Both the position numbers and the translations under genes were made by a program. The notes beneath the pieces are model-generated. The model did no database searches and was not told the origin of the DNA. It saw only the letters and a list, made by a program, of their open reading frames with translations. Shown in pieces: positions 1-8,855 of a DNA stretch of 34,717 nt. Source of the DNA: an uncultured Gammaproteobacteria bacterium (lineage in GTDB: Bacteria; Pseudomonadota; Gammaproteobacteria; Pseudomonadales; Pseudomonadaceae); NCBI GenBank assembly GCA_945612235.1, contig CALZAE010000017.1, positions 1-34,717 of the forward strand, written 5' to 3'. The number at the start of each line of letters is the position of its first letter. Position 1 is the stretch's first letter.

Positions 1-32
1 GTGATGATTCCAAGCATAACTAGGAGGCCACA

Positions 33-1316
33 ATGGCTGACAAAAAAGCGCAGTTGATCATCGAGGGCAAAGCCCCCGTAGAGCTGCCAATACTGACTGG
101 TACACTGGGTCCAAACGTAATTGATGTTCGCAACCTTATTGCAAGCGATCACTTCACTTACGATCCAGGCTTTATGTCGACTGCAGCATGTGATTCTAAA
201 ATCACCTATATCGATGGCGATAAAGGTATTTTATTACACCGCGGCTACCCAATTGAGCAACTAGCAGAAAAGTCTGACTATTTAGAGACCTGCTACTTGT
301 TACTGCACGGCGAGCTTCCAAACGCTGCACAGAAAAAAGAATTCGTAGATACCATTAACAAGCACACTATGGTTAATGAGCAACTGAAATCATTCTTAAA
401 TGGTTTCCGTCGCGACGCTCACCCCATGGCAATAATGTGCGGTATCGTTGGTGCCTTATCAGCCTTCTATCACGACTCTTTGGACAACAACAATCCAAAG
501 CACCGTGAAATTTCAGCACACCGCCTGATTGCCAAAATGCCAACCATCGCTGCTATGGCATATAAGTATTCAATCGGCCAACCCATCATGTACCCAAGCA
601 ACGACCTCAGCTACTCTGAGAACTTTTTGCACATGATGTTTAACACGCCTGCAGGCATCAAGCGCTTCAGCCCTGCTCTTGTTAAAGCCATGGACCGTAT
701 TTTTATCCTACACGCTGACCACGAGCAAAACGCTTCAACGTCAACTGTACGCTTAGCAGGTTCTACTGGCGCCAACCCATTCGCATGTATTGCTGCGGGT
801 ATCGCTGCACTATGGGGCCCTGCGCACGGTGGTGCTAACGAAGCCGTTCTAACGATGCTGGATGAAATTGGTGATGCATCGAACATCGAGAAGTTTATTG
901 CTAAAGCAAAGGACAAAAACGACCCATTCAAACTAATGGGCTTTGGTCACCGCGTTTACAAGAACTTCGACCCTCGCGCACAAGTTATGAAGCAAACCTG
1001 TGACGAAGTGCTTGCCGAGCTCGGCATCAAGGATCCTAAGCTGGATCTTGCGATGAAACTCGAAGAATACGCATTGAATGATCCGTATTTCAAAGAGCGC
1101 AACCTGTACCCGAACGTCGATTTCTACTCAGGTATCATCCTGAAAGCCATCGGCATTCCAACCAGTATGTTCACAGTGATCTTTGCTATGTCACGTACTG
1201 TAGGCTGGATTTCACACTGGACTGAGATGCTCTCAAGCCCATACAAAATCAGCCGCCCTCGTCAGCTCTACACTGGCTACGAAAAGCGCGACTACTCACC
1301 ACTAGATAAGCGTTAA
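33..1316 (+). CDS. gltA: Type II citrate synthase
   Basis: Condenses oxaloacetate and acetyl-CoA to citrate, the entry step of the TCA cycle, in the cytoplasm. The 427-residue protein has the normal length of the hexameric, NADH-sensitive Gram-negative type, with the N-terminal beta domain (about residues 1-50) of that class. The catalytic triad is visible: H265 in WGPAHGG, H306 in [13 protein letters not shown] and D363 in VDFYSGI. A strong ribosome binding site (taggagg, 6 bases before the ATG) fixes the start. Only 32 bases precede the gene, so its promoter lies mostly outside the window. It ends at a good intrinsic terminator shared with the convergent YkgJ-like gene. In Pseudomonas gltA also lies next to a YkgJ-like gene and a 3-hydroxyisobutyrate dehydrogenase-like gene, as here. 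Confidence 0.98.
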   Translation: MADKKAQLIIEGKAPVELPILTGTLGPNVIDVRNLIASDHFTYDPGFMSTAACDSKITYIDGDKGILLHRGYPIEQLAEKSDYLETCYLLLHGELPNAAQKKEFVDTINKHTMVNEQLKSFLNGFRRDAHPMAIMCGIVGALSAFYHDSLDNNNPKHREISAHRLIAKMPTIAAMAYKYSIGQPIMYPSNDLSYSENFLHMMFNTPAGIKRFSPALVKAMDRIFILHADHEQNASTSTVRLAGSTGANPFACIAAGIAALWGPAHGGANEAVLTMLDEIGDASNIEKFIAKAKDKNDPFKLMGFGHRVYKNFDPRAQVMKQTCDEVLAELGIKDPKLDLAMKLEEYALNDPYFKERNLYPNVDFYSGIILKAIGIPTSMFTVIFAMSRTVGWISHWTEMLSSPYKISRPRQLYTGYEKRDYSPLDKR

Positions 1317-1334
1317 TTTACTCTAGAGGTACAC

Positions 1335-1368
1335 AAAAAAGGCTGCCCAGCAATGAGCAGCCTTTTTT
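1335..1368. terminator. Bidirectional intrinsic terminator after gltA
   Basis: A 6-bp GC-rich stem (ggctgc 1341-1346 with gcagcc 1357-1362) is flanked by six A before and six T after, so it can act for transcripts arriving from either side. It lies between the convergent gltA and YkgJ-like genes. Confidence 0.88.
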
Positions 1369-1397
1369 ATTGATGCGACTCAGCACTTTTAATTGCT

Positions 1398-1649
1398 TTA
1401 AGCAGTTGCATCCTCAAGCCAACCAATCAACTGAATCGCCTCAACCTGAGTCTTACCACAGACACTGTCTTCCGCCTGAAACGCACCACAAAACTCAGGA
1501 CGCTCAGGCAAGCCAAACAAGCGGCACAAATTATCATCACTTAAATTCAAACAACGCTCGCCCGCTTTCTTACCATGCGGCATATTTGGCATTGACGTGT
1601 GAATCGATGGCGCAATACAACATGCACCACAACCCATTCGGCACTCCAC
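1398..1649 (-). CDS. YkgJ-family cysteine cluster protein
   Basis: Small protein of the YkgJ-like family, thought to bind zinc or an Fe-S cluster; the molecular role is not established. The diagnostic pattern is at the N-terminus, ECRMGCGACC followed by IAPSI, with further cysteines in ERCLNL, DNLCRLFG, PEFCGAF and VCGK. The open frame extends upstream to an ATG at 1718, but that would overlap the upstream gene by 29 bases and add residues not seen in relatives. The GTG at 1649 gives 83 residues, the usual family length, and keeps the first conserved cysteine. An ATG at 1637 has a better ribosome binding site (ggag) but would lose that cysteine. Probably co-transcribed with the dehydrogenase-like gene ending at 1690. 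Confidence 0.85.
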   Translation of the reverse strand: MECRMGCGACCIAPSIHTSMPNMPHGKKAGERCLNLSDDNLCRLFGLPERPEFCGAFQAEDSVCGKTQVEAIQLIGWLEDATA

Positions 1650-1689
1650 TAGCGCAACACTCGATCGAAACTCATACCAGCACTCCCCA

Positions 1690-2565
1690 TCACTGCTTAT
1701 TTTTCTGCAGTCGCGCAATTAAACTTGAAGTATCCCAGCGCGCACCACCCATAGCTTCAACATCTGCATAAAACTGATCAACCAAAGCAGTCACAGGCAG
1801 CCTGGCGCCGTTACGACGCGCCTCATCAAAGACAATAGAGAAATCTTTACGCATCCACTGCACCGCAAAACCAAAATCAAACTCATCTGCCAGCATAGTT
1901 TTATAGCGATTCTCTAGCTGCCAAGATTGCGCTGCACCTTTGCTGATGACCTCCATTGCAGCCTCAGCATCCAAACCAGCGCTCTGAGCAAAATGCAGCG
2001 CCTCAGATAAGCCCTGCAATAAGCCACCAATGCAAATCTGATTGACCATTTTAGTTAATTGACCACTGCCCACATCACCCATTAAACGCTGCATACGCGC
2101 ATAACATTCTAAAATAGGCTCAGCACGCTGATACGCACCGGCATCACCGCCGACCATAATAGTCAGCACACCATTTTGCGCACCCAATTGACCACCGGAT
2201 ACAGGCGCATCTAAAAATGCAAAACCGCGCTCCTGCGCTGCAGCACCTAACTCGCGTGCAACCTGCGCAGAAGCAGTGGTGTGATCAATAAACACACTGC
2301 CGGCGGCGATAGTTGAAAAAGCCCCCTGCTCGCCCACAGTAACGGCGCGCAAATCATCATCATTCCCCACACAACACAGCACAAACTCAGCATCTTGCGC
2401 CGCTTGCGCAGGCGTTTGCGCAACACGACCTGAATACTCTTGCGCCCAACGCTGCGCTGTTGCCAGAGTGCGATTAAATACAGTGACGTCATGGCCTTTA
2501 TTAGCCAGATGGCCTGCCATCGGGTAGCCCATCGCCCCCAAACCAATAAATGCAACACGAGCCAT
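1690..2565 (-). CDS. NAD(P)-dependent oxidoreductase, 3-hydroxyisobutyrate dehydrogenase family
   Basis: Beta-hydroxyacid dehydrogenase that oxidises a short 3-hydroxyacid or reduces the matching semialdehyde. The 291-residue length is normal. The N-terminal Rossmann fold has GLGAMG (residues 8-13), with NR after the second strand (31-32), which often goes with NADP preference. The family substrate motif DAPVSGG is at 119-125, and the catalytic lysine is K172 in GQLTKMVNQ. The C-terminal half is the all-helical dimerisation domain. The family includes 3-hydroxyisobutyrate dehydrogenase, tartronate semialdehyde reductase and succinic semialdehyde reductases, and sequence reading alone does not settle the substrate. 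No valine-degradation or glyoxylate genes are nearby to help. The orthologous position next to gltA is conserved in Pseudomonas. Confidence 0.9.
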   Translation of the reverse strand: MARVAFIGLGAMGYPMAGHLANKGHDVTVFNRTLATAQRWAQEYSGRVAQTPAQAAQDAEFVLCCVGNDDDLRAVTVGEQGAFSTIAAGSVFIDHTTASAQVARELGAAAQERGFAFLDAPVSGGQLGAQNGVLTIMVGGDAGAYQRAEPILECYARMQRLMGDVGSGQLTKMVNQICIGGLLQGLSEALHFAQSAGLDAEAAMEVISKGAAQSWQLENRYKTMLADEFDFGFAVQWMRKDFSIVFDEARRNGARLPVTALVDQFYADVEAMGGARWDTSSLIARLQKNKQ

Positions 2566-2713
2566 ACTTCACCTCACAACTGTAATTAAAATTATTCTTA
2601 GCGCTAAAGCCTGACTTAACCTGAATGCAGAGCCAACACCTCGCGGATTAAATCGTGACGCCAGCATGCCACAGAGCTATGCTACAGATCTTTTTAAATG
2701 ACGAGTTAAACTC

Positions 2714-2995
2714 ATGCTCAAGGTAAACGAATATTTTGCAGGCGCGGTTAAATCCATCGGCTTTACCGACCAGACCAACACAGCCAGCGTTGGCGTCATG
2801 TCAGCTGGCGAATACACTTTTAATACATCCTGCACAGAAATCATGCACATCATCAGTGGCAGCGCACAAATAAAACTTAGCCCCAACGATGACTGGCAAA
2901 CCATAGCGACAGGCGCACAGTTTACCGTCGAGGCTCACAGCAGCTTTTTAATTAAAGTTAGCACTGACACTGCCTACCTGTGCCAATACCGCTAA
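2714..2995 (+). CDS. ppnP: Pyrimidine/purine nucleoside phosphorylase
   Basis: Small cupin-fold phosphorylase (YaiE/PpnP, formerly DUF1255) that cleaves ribonucleosides with phosphate to free base and ribose 1-phosphate in the cytoplasm. At 93 residues it matches the family length. Hallmarks along the whole protein are NEYFAGAVKSIGF at the start, ASVGVMSAGEYTF, the cupin core EIMHIISGSAQIKL and the C-terminal AYLCQYR. It stands alone, divergent from the dehydrogenase at 1690-2565 and convergent with the hydrolase at 3010-3627. The ribosome binding site is weak (acgag). Confidence 0.93.
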   Translation: MLKVNEYFAGAVKSIGFTDQTNTASVGVMSAGEYTFNTSCTEIMHIISGSAQIKLSPNDDWQTIATGAQFTVEAHSSFLIKVSTDTAYLCQYR

Positions 2996-3009
2996 CAGCA
3001 ACTCGCAGA

Positions 3010-3627
3010 CTACAACTGCCGCCTAATAAAAGCGGCAATTGTAGCCGCTGCTTGCTGTAAATATATTTCTTGAGTAGAGCCTGAACGCTTTAAAGGCTTT
3101 AAATCATGATCGGCCATCGTCATCCACTCAAAAACAATGGCCGATGATAATTGATACTCCTGCACAACCTCACGCGACCCTAACGCATCGCGCTCGCCCT
3201 GCACTATTAAGGCTGGTGTCTGCAACGCTAGCAAGTGCTCGATACGTGGTTTCTCGGGCTTGCGCGCCGGATAAAACGGATAGCCTAAGCACACTAATGC
3301 CGGCACCTGTAATTCATCCGCTAGCATGCTGGCCATGCGCCCACCCATAGACTTACCCGCCAATACAATAGGCTCATCTATCTGCGCACGCACCTGCTGG
3401 TATACATTGCGCCACGTATCGAGCAACACTTGCGTCTTATTGGGCGGTCGACGCACAGCATCAAGGCGACGCTGGGCCATATATGGAAACTCAAAACGCA
3501 CAACACTGATATTTTGCGCTAACAAATACCGTGTCATCGCCTCCATAAACTCGCTATCCATCGGCGCACCGGCGCCATGCGCGCATATTAAAGTACAAAA
3601 AGAGTGCGACGCTTTTGCATATAACAC
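3010..3627 (-). CDS. Alpha/beta hydrolase of the KANL3/Tex30 type
   Basis: Predicted cytoplasmic alpha/beta-hydrolase, related to dienelactone hydrolases; natural substrate unknown. The catalytic parts are visible: oxyanion-side motif AHGAGAPMDS near residue 16, nucleophile S93 in GKSMGG, acid D147 in GERDALG and H174 in ADHDLKPLK. The 205-residue length is typical. The start is a GTG at 3627 preceded by gggtga at a usable distance; an in-frame stop lies three codons upstream, so the protein cannot extend much. A possible -10 (TATAAT read on the minus strand, 3733-3738) would give a leader of about 100 bases. Confidence 0.85.
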   Translation of the reverse strand: MLYAKASHSFCTLICAHGAGAPMDSEFMEAMTRYLLAQNISVVRFEFPYMAQRRLDAVRRPPNKTQVLLDTWRNVYQQVRAQIDEPIVLAGKSMGGRMASMLADELQVPALVCLGYPFYPARKPEKPRIEHLLALQTPALIVQGERDALGSREVVQEYQLSSAIVFEWMTMADHDLKPLKRSGSTQEIYLQQAAATIAAFIRRQL

Positions 3628-4148
3628 CAGAGGTCACCCATCAAAACAAAACATTTAAATAAGATATAAAAACAAACACCCCAACCTTGTTACACCCACA
3701 CCTCATATTACCCTCTGCGCACCAAGCGCAACATTATAACAACACTATTCCACTTAAAACTTACACTACCTATGCACAGACACTAACCCAACCACCGGTA
3801 AAACACTGACATAACCACGCTAAAAATAACCATGACCATCTTTTAGAGTTTAAATTCCACACAATCTATCCATATATAGTCTTATTGCTGCCCGTTTGTA
3901 TTATTTTTCAAAGAATTTGGGCTAAGATAGCAGCCACACTGACAGTATCGGACAGCTAGCTACGCTCGACACGCATGCTTATATATTTTTATATTTTGCC
4001 ATTTGTGCAAAATATAAATGACCTGCAGCACTTTTGTGTTGATTACTCAGGTGCGATGAAGACGTACTGATTGCAATGGCAATATGCATTGCCCATAATT
4101 GTTGGTGATTTAACTCCGAATAAATCCATTACCCGTGGAAGTCTAAGC
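3628..4148. other. Long intergenic region upstream of ccoN
   Basis: About 520 bases without a convincing gene. The left part (about 3650-3850) is visibly poor in G on the plus strand. The right part is AT-rich and holds a perfect 12-bp inverted repeat (3988-3999 with 4007-4018) and a smaller one (ggcaat 4078-4083 with attgcc 4088-4093). A single TTGAT at 4039-4043 has no matching ATCAA half, so I see no Anr box. An in-frame extension of ccoN from a TTG at 4071 is possible but unlikely. The region presumably holds the promoter and leader of the cco operon. Confidence 0.6.
3988..4018. promoter_or_regulatory. Perfect 12-bp inverted repeat upstream of ccoN
   Basis: TTTATATTTTGC at 3988-3999 is exactly mirrored by GCAAAATATAAA at 4007-4018, with a 7-base spacer. 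No T-run follows and no gene ends just before it, so it is not a normal terminator. It could be an operator for a dimeric regulator or an mRNA leader hairpin 131 bases before the ccoN start. It does not match the FNR/Anr consensus. Confidence 0.5.
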
Positions 4149-5591
4149 ATGAGCACAGCAATCCAAGAGAATGCTTATAACTACAAGGTTGTACGCCAGT
4201 TCGCCATTATGACGGTGGTCTGGGGTATTGTAGGTATGAGCATTGGCGTACTAATTGCAGCGCAATTAGTATGGCCAGAACTAAACTTTAACCTTCCGTG
4301 GACCAGCTTCGGCCGGTTACGTCCCTTGCACACTAACGCAGTGATTTTTGCGTTTGGTGGTAGTGCACTGTTTGCCACATCTTATTATGTGGTGCAGCGC
4401 ACATCGCAAACTCGCTTGTTTTCTGACACCCTTGCTGCGTTTACCTTTTGGGGTTGGCAAGCCGTGATTGTTATGGCAGCGATTACGCTTCCATTGGGCT
4501 ATACAACTACTAAAGAATACGCAGAGTTAGAGTGGCCAATCGCTATTCTACTAGGTGTTGTTTGGGTGGTTTATGCGATTGTTTTCTTTGGCACTATCGC
4601 CAAACGTAAAACATCACATATCTATGTGGGTAACTGGTTCTACGGTGCATTTATCATCGTAACTGCCATGCTGCACATCGTTAACCACATGTCGATTCCA
4701 GTGACTTGGTTTAAGTCCTACTCGCTGTACTCAGGTGCTACAGACGCCATGGTTCAGTGGTGGTACGGACATAACGCTGTTGGCTTCTTCTTGACCACTG
4801 GTTTCTTGGGTATGATGTATTACTTTGTACCTAAGCAATCTGAGCGTCCAATCTACTCGTACCGCTTATCAATCGTGCACTTCTGGGCATTGATTTCTCT
4901 GTACATCTGGGCCGGTCCACACCACTTGCACTACACCGCTTTACCAGACTGGGCTCAGTCTTTAGGTATGGCAATGTCGATGATCTTATTGGCTCCATCA
5001 TGGGGCGGTATGATCAACGGTATGATGACGCTGTCGGGCGCATGGCACAAACTGCGCACTGACCCCATCCTACGTTTCCTTGTTGTATCGCTAGCCTTCT
5101 ACGGCATGTCGACCTTTGAAGGTCCGATGATGGCGATTAAAACTGTAAACGCCCTATCGCACTACACTGACTGGACCGTTGGTCACGTACACGCTGGTGC
5201 TCTAGGTTGGGTTGCAATGATTACCATTGGCTCGATGTATCACATGATTCCTCGCGTATTTGGCCGCGACCAAATGCACAGTATCGCGCTGATTAATACG
5301 CACTTCTGGTTAGCAACTATCGGTACCGTACTGTACATCGCTTCAATGTGGGTCAACGGTATTATGCAAGGCCTGATGTGGCGTGCAATTAACCAAGACG
5401 GCACACTGACGTATTCCTTTGTGGAAGCGTTAGAAGCCGGTCACTACGGTTACATGGTACGTATGATTGGTGGTGCATTCTTCTTAACCGGTATGCTGTT
5501 TATGGCGTACAACGTATGGCGCACTGTACGCTCGTCAGACATTGAGAAAGCGAATGCCGATGCACGCTTTACTGTTGGAGGCGCTCACTAA
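4149..5591 (+). CDS. ccoN: cbb3-type cytochrome c oxidase subunit I
   Basis: Catalytic subunit of the high-affinity cbb3 oxidase in the inner membrane; it reduces oxygen at the haem b3-CuB centre and pumps protons. The 480-residue form starting at the ATG at 4149 (ggaag 7 bases upstream) begins [13 protein letters not shown] as in other Pseudomonas CcoN; the frame also extends to 4071 but that stretch is not family-like. Visible ligands are H61 (haem b), H208 in WWYGHN (CuB), Y252 (the expected cross-linked tyrosine), H258/H259 in GPHHLHY (CuB) and H346/H348 in [10 protein letters not shown] (haems). A dozen or so membrane helices are evident. It overlaps ccoO by one base (TAATG). Confidence 0.98.
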   Translation: MSTAIQENAYNYKVVRQFAIMTVVWGIVGMSIGVLIAAQLVWPELNFNLPWTSFGRLRPLHTNAVIFAFGGSALFATSYYVVQRTSQTRLFSDTLAAFTFWGWQAVIVMAAITLPLGYTTTKEYAELEWPIAILLGVVWVVYAIVFFGTIAKRKTSHIYVGNWFYGAFIIVTAMLHIVNHMSIPVTWFKSYSLYSGATDAMVQWWYGHNAVGFFLTTGFLGMMYYFVPKQSERPIYSYRLSIVHFWALISLYIWAGPHHLHYTALPDWAQSLGMAMSMILLAPSWGGMINGMMTLSGAWHKLRTDPILRFLVVSLAFYGMSTFEGPMMAIKTVNALSHYTDWTVGHVHAGALGWVAMITIGSMYHMIPRVFGRDQMHSIALINTHFWLATIGTVLYIASMWVNGIMQGLMWRAINQDGTLTYSFVEALEAGHYGYMVRMIGGAFFLTGMLFMAYNVWRTVRSSDIEKANADARFTVGGAH

Positions 5592-6202
5592 TGAAAAATC
5601 ATGAACGCGTTGAAAAAAACGTTGGTTTACTTGCGTTTTTTATGGTGATTGCAGTCAGTATTGGTGGTTTGGTACAAATCGTACCTTTATTTTTCCAGGA
5701 CTTGGTGAATGAGCCTGTGGAAGGTCTAAAGCCTTACACAGCTCTACAGTTGGAAGGTCGCGATATCTATATCCGTGAAGGCTGCGTTCAGTGCCACTCA
5801 CAGATGATTCGCCCTTTCCGTGCTGAAACCGAACGTTACGGCCACTACTCTGTAGCAGGCGAAAGCGTCTATGAGCACCCATTCTTATGGGGCTCTAAGC
5901 GTACCGGGCCAGATTTGGCGCGCGTTGGTGGTCGTTACTCTGATGACTGGCACCGTGCCCACCTCTACAACCCTCGTAACGTTGTACCTGAGTCTAAGAT
6001 GCCTGCTTACCCCTGGTTAGTAGAAAACAAATTAGATGGTAAAGACACTGTTGCCAAAATCGAAGCCATGCGCTGGTTAGGCGTGCCTTACACCGATGAT
6101 GATATCAAAGGTGCGGTTGCAGCAGTTCAGGGCAAGACCGAAATGGAGGCTGTTGTAGCCTACCTGCAGGTACTTGGTACATCTATTAAGAGCAAACGGT
6201 AA
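5591..6202 (+). CDS. ccoO: cbb3-type cytochrome c oxidase subunit II
   Basis: Membrane-anchored mono-haem cytochrome c subunit that passes electrons to CcoN. A single N-terminal transmembrane helix (about residues 11-35) is followed by a periplasmic domain with the c-haem motif CVQCH at C65, C68 and H69. A methionine ligand is likely within the SKMPAYPW stretch. Length 203 residues, normal for CcoO. The start codon overlaps the ccoN stop, implying coupled translation. Confidence 0.98.
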   Translation: MKNHERVEKNVGLLAFFMVIAVSIGGLVQIVPLFFQDLVNEPVEGLKPYTALQLEGRDIYIREGCVQCHSQMIRPFRAETERYGHYSVAGESVYEHPFLWGSKRTGPDLARVGGRYSDDWHRAHLYNPRNVVPESKMPAYPWLVENKLDGKDTVAKIEAMRWLGVPYTDDDIKGAVAAVQGKTEMEAVVAYLQVLGTSIKSKR

Positions 6203-6207
6203 CGTTA

Positions 6208-6399
6208 ATGGACATTGGATTTCTTCGCGGCGCAGGCACGCTACTCCTTTTGATAGCATTTATCGCAATGGTATTTTGGGCTTACAACAGTAAGCGCAAA
6301 TCAAGTTTTGATGATGCTGCAAACTTACCCTTCGCTGACGAAGATCCAAGCTCTAACAGCGAGCCGAATACAGACACATCCAGGAGCAACAACCCATGA
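6208..6399 (+). CDS. ccoQ: cbb3-type oxidase subunit CcoQ
   Basis: Small single-span membrane subunit that helps stabilise CcoP association with the CcoNO core. The 63 residues comprise one hydrophobic helix (about residues 8-26, ending FWAYNSKRK), then a short acidic and Ser/Asn-rich cytoplasmic tail containing the family-typical LPFADED. It lies 5 bases after ccoO and overlaps ccoP by four bases (ATGA). Identification rests on position and this short pattern together. Confidence 0.95.
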   Translation: MDIGFLRGAGTLLLLIAFIAMVFWAYNSKRKSSFDDAANLPFADEDPSSNSEPNTDTSRSNNP

Positions 6400-7310
6400 C
6401 TTCTTTCTGGAATTGGTACGTCGTAGTTCTTACGAGCGGTACTATTCTGGCCATAACGTGGCTCATTTTTGCGACACGTAAAGGTCAACGCAGTGATACA
6501 ACAGACCAAACCCTTAGTCACGTTTATGATGGCATCCAAGAGTTTGACAACCCACTACCACGCTGGTGGTTTATGCTGTTTGTCGGCACCATCATTTTTG
6601 CTGTGGGCTACCTTGTACTCTACCCTGGCATGGGTAACTGGAAAGGTATCTTGCCAGGTTATGAAGGCGGCTGGACATCAACTAAGCAGTATGATCGCGA
6701 AATGGTTAAAGCCGATGAAAAATACGGCCCTATCTTTGCTAAATATGCTGCGATGTCGATTGAAGATGTAGCTAAAGATGAAGATGCCTTAAAAATGGGT
6801 GGACGCTTGTTTGCTTCGCACTGCTCTGTTTGCCACGGCTCTGACGCTAAAGGCGCACACGGTTTCCCCAACCTAACCGACAACGACTGGATCTGGGGCG
6901 GCGAGCCTGCAACAATCAAAGCCACAATCCTTAACGGTCGTATGGCAGCAATGCCTGGCTGGGAAGCTGCACTGGGTAACGAAGGTGTTAAAAACGTTAC
7001 TGGTTACGTGCGTAGTTTGTCTGGCTTGAAGAACCCTGAAGGTCTCGACCTTGCGGCAGGTCAACAATCCTACAACACTATGTGTGTAGCATGTCACGGC
7101 CCTGAAGCCAAAGGTAACCCTTTACTTGGCGCACCTAACTTGTCAGACAGAATATGGTTATACGGCTCGAGCTTTGCTCAAGTTCAACAAACCATTCGCT
7201 ATGGCCGTAACGGCCAGATGCCTGCACAAGCAGACTTCTTAGGCAATGACAAAGTTCACTTATTAGCTGCTTATGTATACAGCCTATCAAATGAGTCGCA
7301 AGATCAGTAA
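6396..7310 (+). CDS. ccoP: cbb3-type cytochrome c oxidase subunit III
   Basis: Di-haem cytochrome c subunit, the electron entry point of cbb3 oxidase. Two N-terminal transmembrane helices (about 5-26 and 56-76) flank the CcoP N-domain with [15 protein letters not shown]. Two periplasmic c-type domains follow, with haem motifs CSVCH (C143, C146, H147) and CVACH (C230, C233, H234) and methionine ligands probably in AAMPGW and GQMPAQ. At 304 residues it is full length. A ribosome binding site (aggag) lies in the end of ccoQ. Two hairpins follow in the gap before ccoG, so the structural operon may end here or be processed here. Confidence 0.98.
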   Translation: MTSFWNWYVVVLTSGTILAITWLIFATRKGQRSDTTDQTLSHVYDGIQEFDNPLPRWWFMLFVGTIIFAVGYLVLYPGMGNWKGILPGYEGGWTSTKQYDREMVKADEKYGPIFAKYAAMSIEDVAKDEDALKMGGRLFASHCSVCHGSDAKGAHGFPNLTDNDWIWGGEPATIKATILNGRMAAMPGWEAALGNEGVKNVTGYVRSLSGLKNPEGLDLAAGQQSYNTMCVACHGPEAKGNPLLGAPNLSDRIWLYGSSFAQVQQTIRYGRNGQMPAQADFLGNDKVHLLAAYVYSLSNESQDQ

Positions 7311-7337
7311 TTGATGCCTGCGACATGCTGTCACTCT

Positions 7338-7355
7338 CTGCTGGATCCTCAGCAG
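7338..7355 (+). repeat. Stem-loop 1 in the ccoP-ccoG gap
   Basis: CTGCTG (7338-7343) pairs with CAGCAG (7350-7355) around a 6-base loop. No T-run follows, so it is not an intrinsic terminator on its own. It stands 31 bases before a stronger hairpin. Confidence 0.5.
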
Positions 7356-7385
7356 GCGTACCATACAAGGCAGTTCTAAGTATAT

Positions 7386-7408
7386 TCCGGCCAGTTTCAC
7401 TGGCCGGA
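7386..7408 (+). terminator. Strong stem-loop in the ccoP-ccoG gap, possible weak terminator
   Basis: TCCGGCCAG (7386-7394) and CTGGCCGGA (7400-7408) form a perfect 9-bp GC-rich stem with a 5-base loop, followed by the modest T-tract tatttc. It probably reduces read-through from ccoNOQP into ccoG, or protects the 3' end of the structural mRNA after processing. Confidence 0.6.
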
Positions 7409-7437
7409 TATTTCAAAAACAGCACTGGTACAACCTG

Positions 7438-8841
7438 ATGACTGAAAAAATACCTGTAAAAAACATTACCCCACCAAAGACCAGTACAGACTTGTACGCA
7501 AAACGTGAAACAATTTATACACGTGCGTTCACTGGTATTTTCCGCAATATTCGTATTGTTTCCGGCCTCTTTCTTTTCGCTCTGTTTCTCGGTACTGCTT
7601 GGTTGCAGTGGGGCGATCGCCAAGCTGTTTGGTGGAACTTACCCGAGCGAAAATTCTATGTATTTGGTGCCACCTTCTGGCCTCAAGACTTTATGTTGCT
7701 ATCCTGGCTGCTCATTATTTGCGCCTTCGGTTTATTCTTTATCACCGTATTTGCTGGACGTGTTTGGTGTGGCTACACTTGCCCACAAAGCGTTTGGACG
7801 TGGATATTTATGTGGTGCGAAAAAGTCACTGAAGGTGACCGCAACGCTCGTATGAAACTCGATAAAGCTCCAATGTCCGTTAACAAATTCACACGTAAAG
7901 CTATCAAGCATACAATGTGGATCAGTATCGGTTTTATGACCGGTTTTACTTTTGTAGGTTATTTCACACCTATCCGTGAACTACCTTTTGACCTTATTAC
8001 TGGCGCAGCAGATGGCTGGGCTTATTTCTGGGTTGGCTTCTTCACCCTACTGACTTATCTCAATGCGGGCTGGCTGCGCGAGCAAGTGTGTGTGCATATG
8101 TGCCCCTACTCACGCTTTCAGAGCGTGATGTTTGACAAAGACACTTTGATTGTTTCTTACGATCCCGAGCGCGGTGAAAATCGTGGCCCTCGCAAAAAAG
8201 GTAGCGATTACAAAGCACAAGGTTTAGGCGACTGTATTGACTGCAAGTTGTGCGTGCATGTCTGCCCAACTGGTATTGATATCCGTGACGGCTTACAAAT
8301 CGCCTGTATTGGCTGCGCAGCCTGTATTGATGCCTGTGACGATGTCATGCTTAAAGTTGGCTACCCTAAAGGTTTAGTCAGCTACACGACAGAACACAAC
8401 CTGGCAGGACAAAAAACCAAGCTTGTACGCCCACGCTTAATTGGTTACGCCTTAGCGTTACTGGTGATGAGCAGCCTGTTTGGTTATACCGTTTTCAACC
8501 GTACTCTAGTTGAGTTTAACGTGATCAAAGACCGTACCCCCTATCGTGAAAACCAAGAGGGCCGTATTGAAAACGTGTACACCATTAAGATCATGAACAA
8601 AGATCAAAAAGCTCACCTGTACGTCATTGAAGCCAGCGGTCTCAACGGCCTAACGCTTGAAGGCAAAAATCACGTTACTGCTGCAGCCGGTGAGATTTTA
8701 TCTGTACCTGTGTCTGTGTCAGTTGATCCTGAAGATATTCCTTCAAGCACCAATCAGATTGAATTTAGAGTTCACTCTGAAGATGACAGCAGTATTCATA
8801 GAACAACTGAAAGCCGTTTTCTCGGCCCCACCCTTCGTTAA
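7438..8841 (+). CDS. ccoG: Cytochrome c oxidase accessory protein CcoG (FixG/RdxA family)
   Basis: Membrane Fe-S protein needed for cbb3 assembly; in related bacteria it acts as a cupric reductase supplying Cu(I). Transmembrane helices sit near residues 41-58, 85-106, 159-176, 193-210 and 333-353. Two [4Fe-4S] motifs lie in the cytoplasmic loop: C266/C269/C272/C276 and C290/C293/C296/C300. Further conserved cysteine motifs are WCGYTCP (111-115) and CVHMCPYSRFQ (218-222). A C-terminal immunoglobulin-like periplasmic domain follows. Length 467 is usual. The ribosome binding site is poor, so expression may depend on events in the hairpin-containing leader. Confidence 0.97.
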   Translation: MTEKIPVKNITPPKTSTDLYAKRETIYTRAFTGIFRNIRIVSGLFLFALFLGTAWLQWGDRQAVWWNLPERKFYVFGATFWPQDFMLLSWLLIICAFGLFFITVFAGRVWCGYTCPQSVWTWIFMWCEKVTEGDRNARMKLDKAPMSVNKFTRKAIKHTMWISIGFMTGFTFVGYFTPIRELPFDLITGAADGWAYFWVGFFTLLTYLNAGWLREQVCVHMCPYSRFQSVMFDKDTLIVSYDPERGENRGPRKKGSDYKAQGLGDCIDCKLCVHVCPTGIDIRDGLQIACIGCAACIDACDDVMLKVGYPKGLVSYTTEHNLAGQKTKLVRPRLIGYALALLVMSSLFGYTVFNRTLVEFNVIKDRTPYRENQEGRIENVYTIKIMNKDQKAHLYVIEASGLNGLTLEGKNHVTAAAGEILSVPVSVSVDPEDIPSSTNQIEFRVHSEDDSSIHRTTESRFLGPTLR

Positions 8842-8855
8842 TTAAAGGATATTGT

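Noticed and set aside
611-931. Minus-strand open frame of 106 codons inside gltA
   Set aside because: Antisense shadow of a highly conserved gene, with no family-like sequence.
4039-4043. TTGAT as an Anr box for ccoN
   Set aside because: The second half-site is absent (CAGGT where ATCAA is expected).
4071-4148. N-terminal extension of ccoN from a TTG at 4071
   Set aside because: The added residues do not resemble CcoN and there is a good ribosome binding site before the ATG at 4149.
7135-7623. 162-codon minus-strand frame across the ccoP-ccoG gap
   Set aside because: Overlaps the coding regions of both genes on the opposite strand and shows no recognisable domain or signal.
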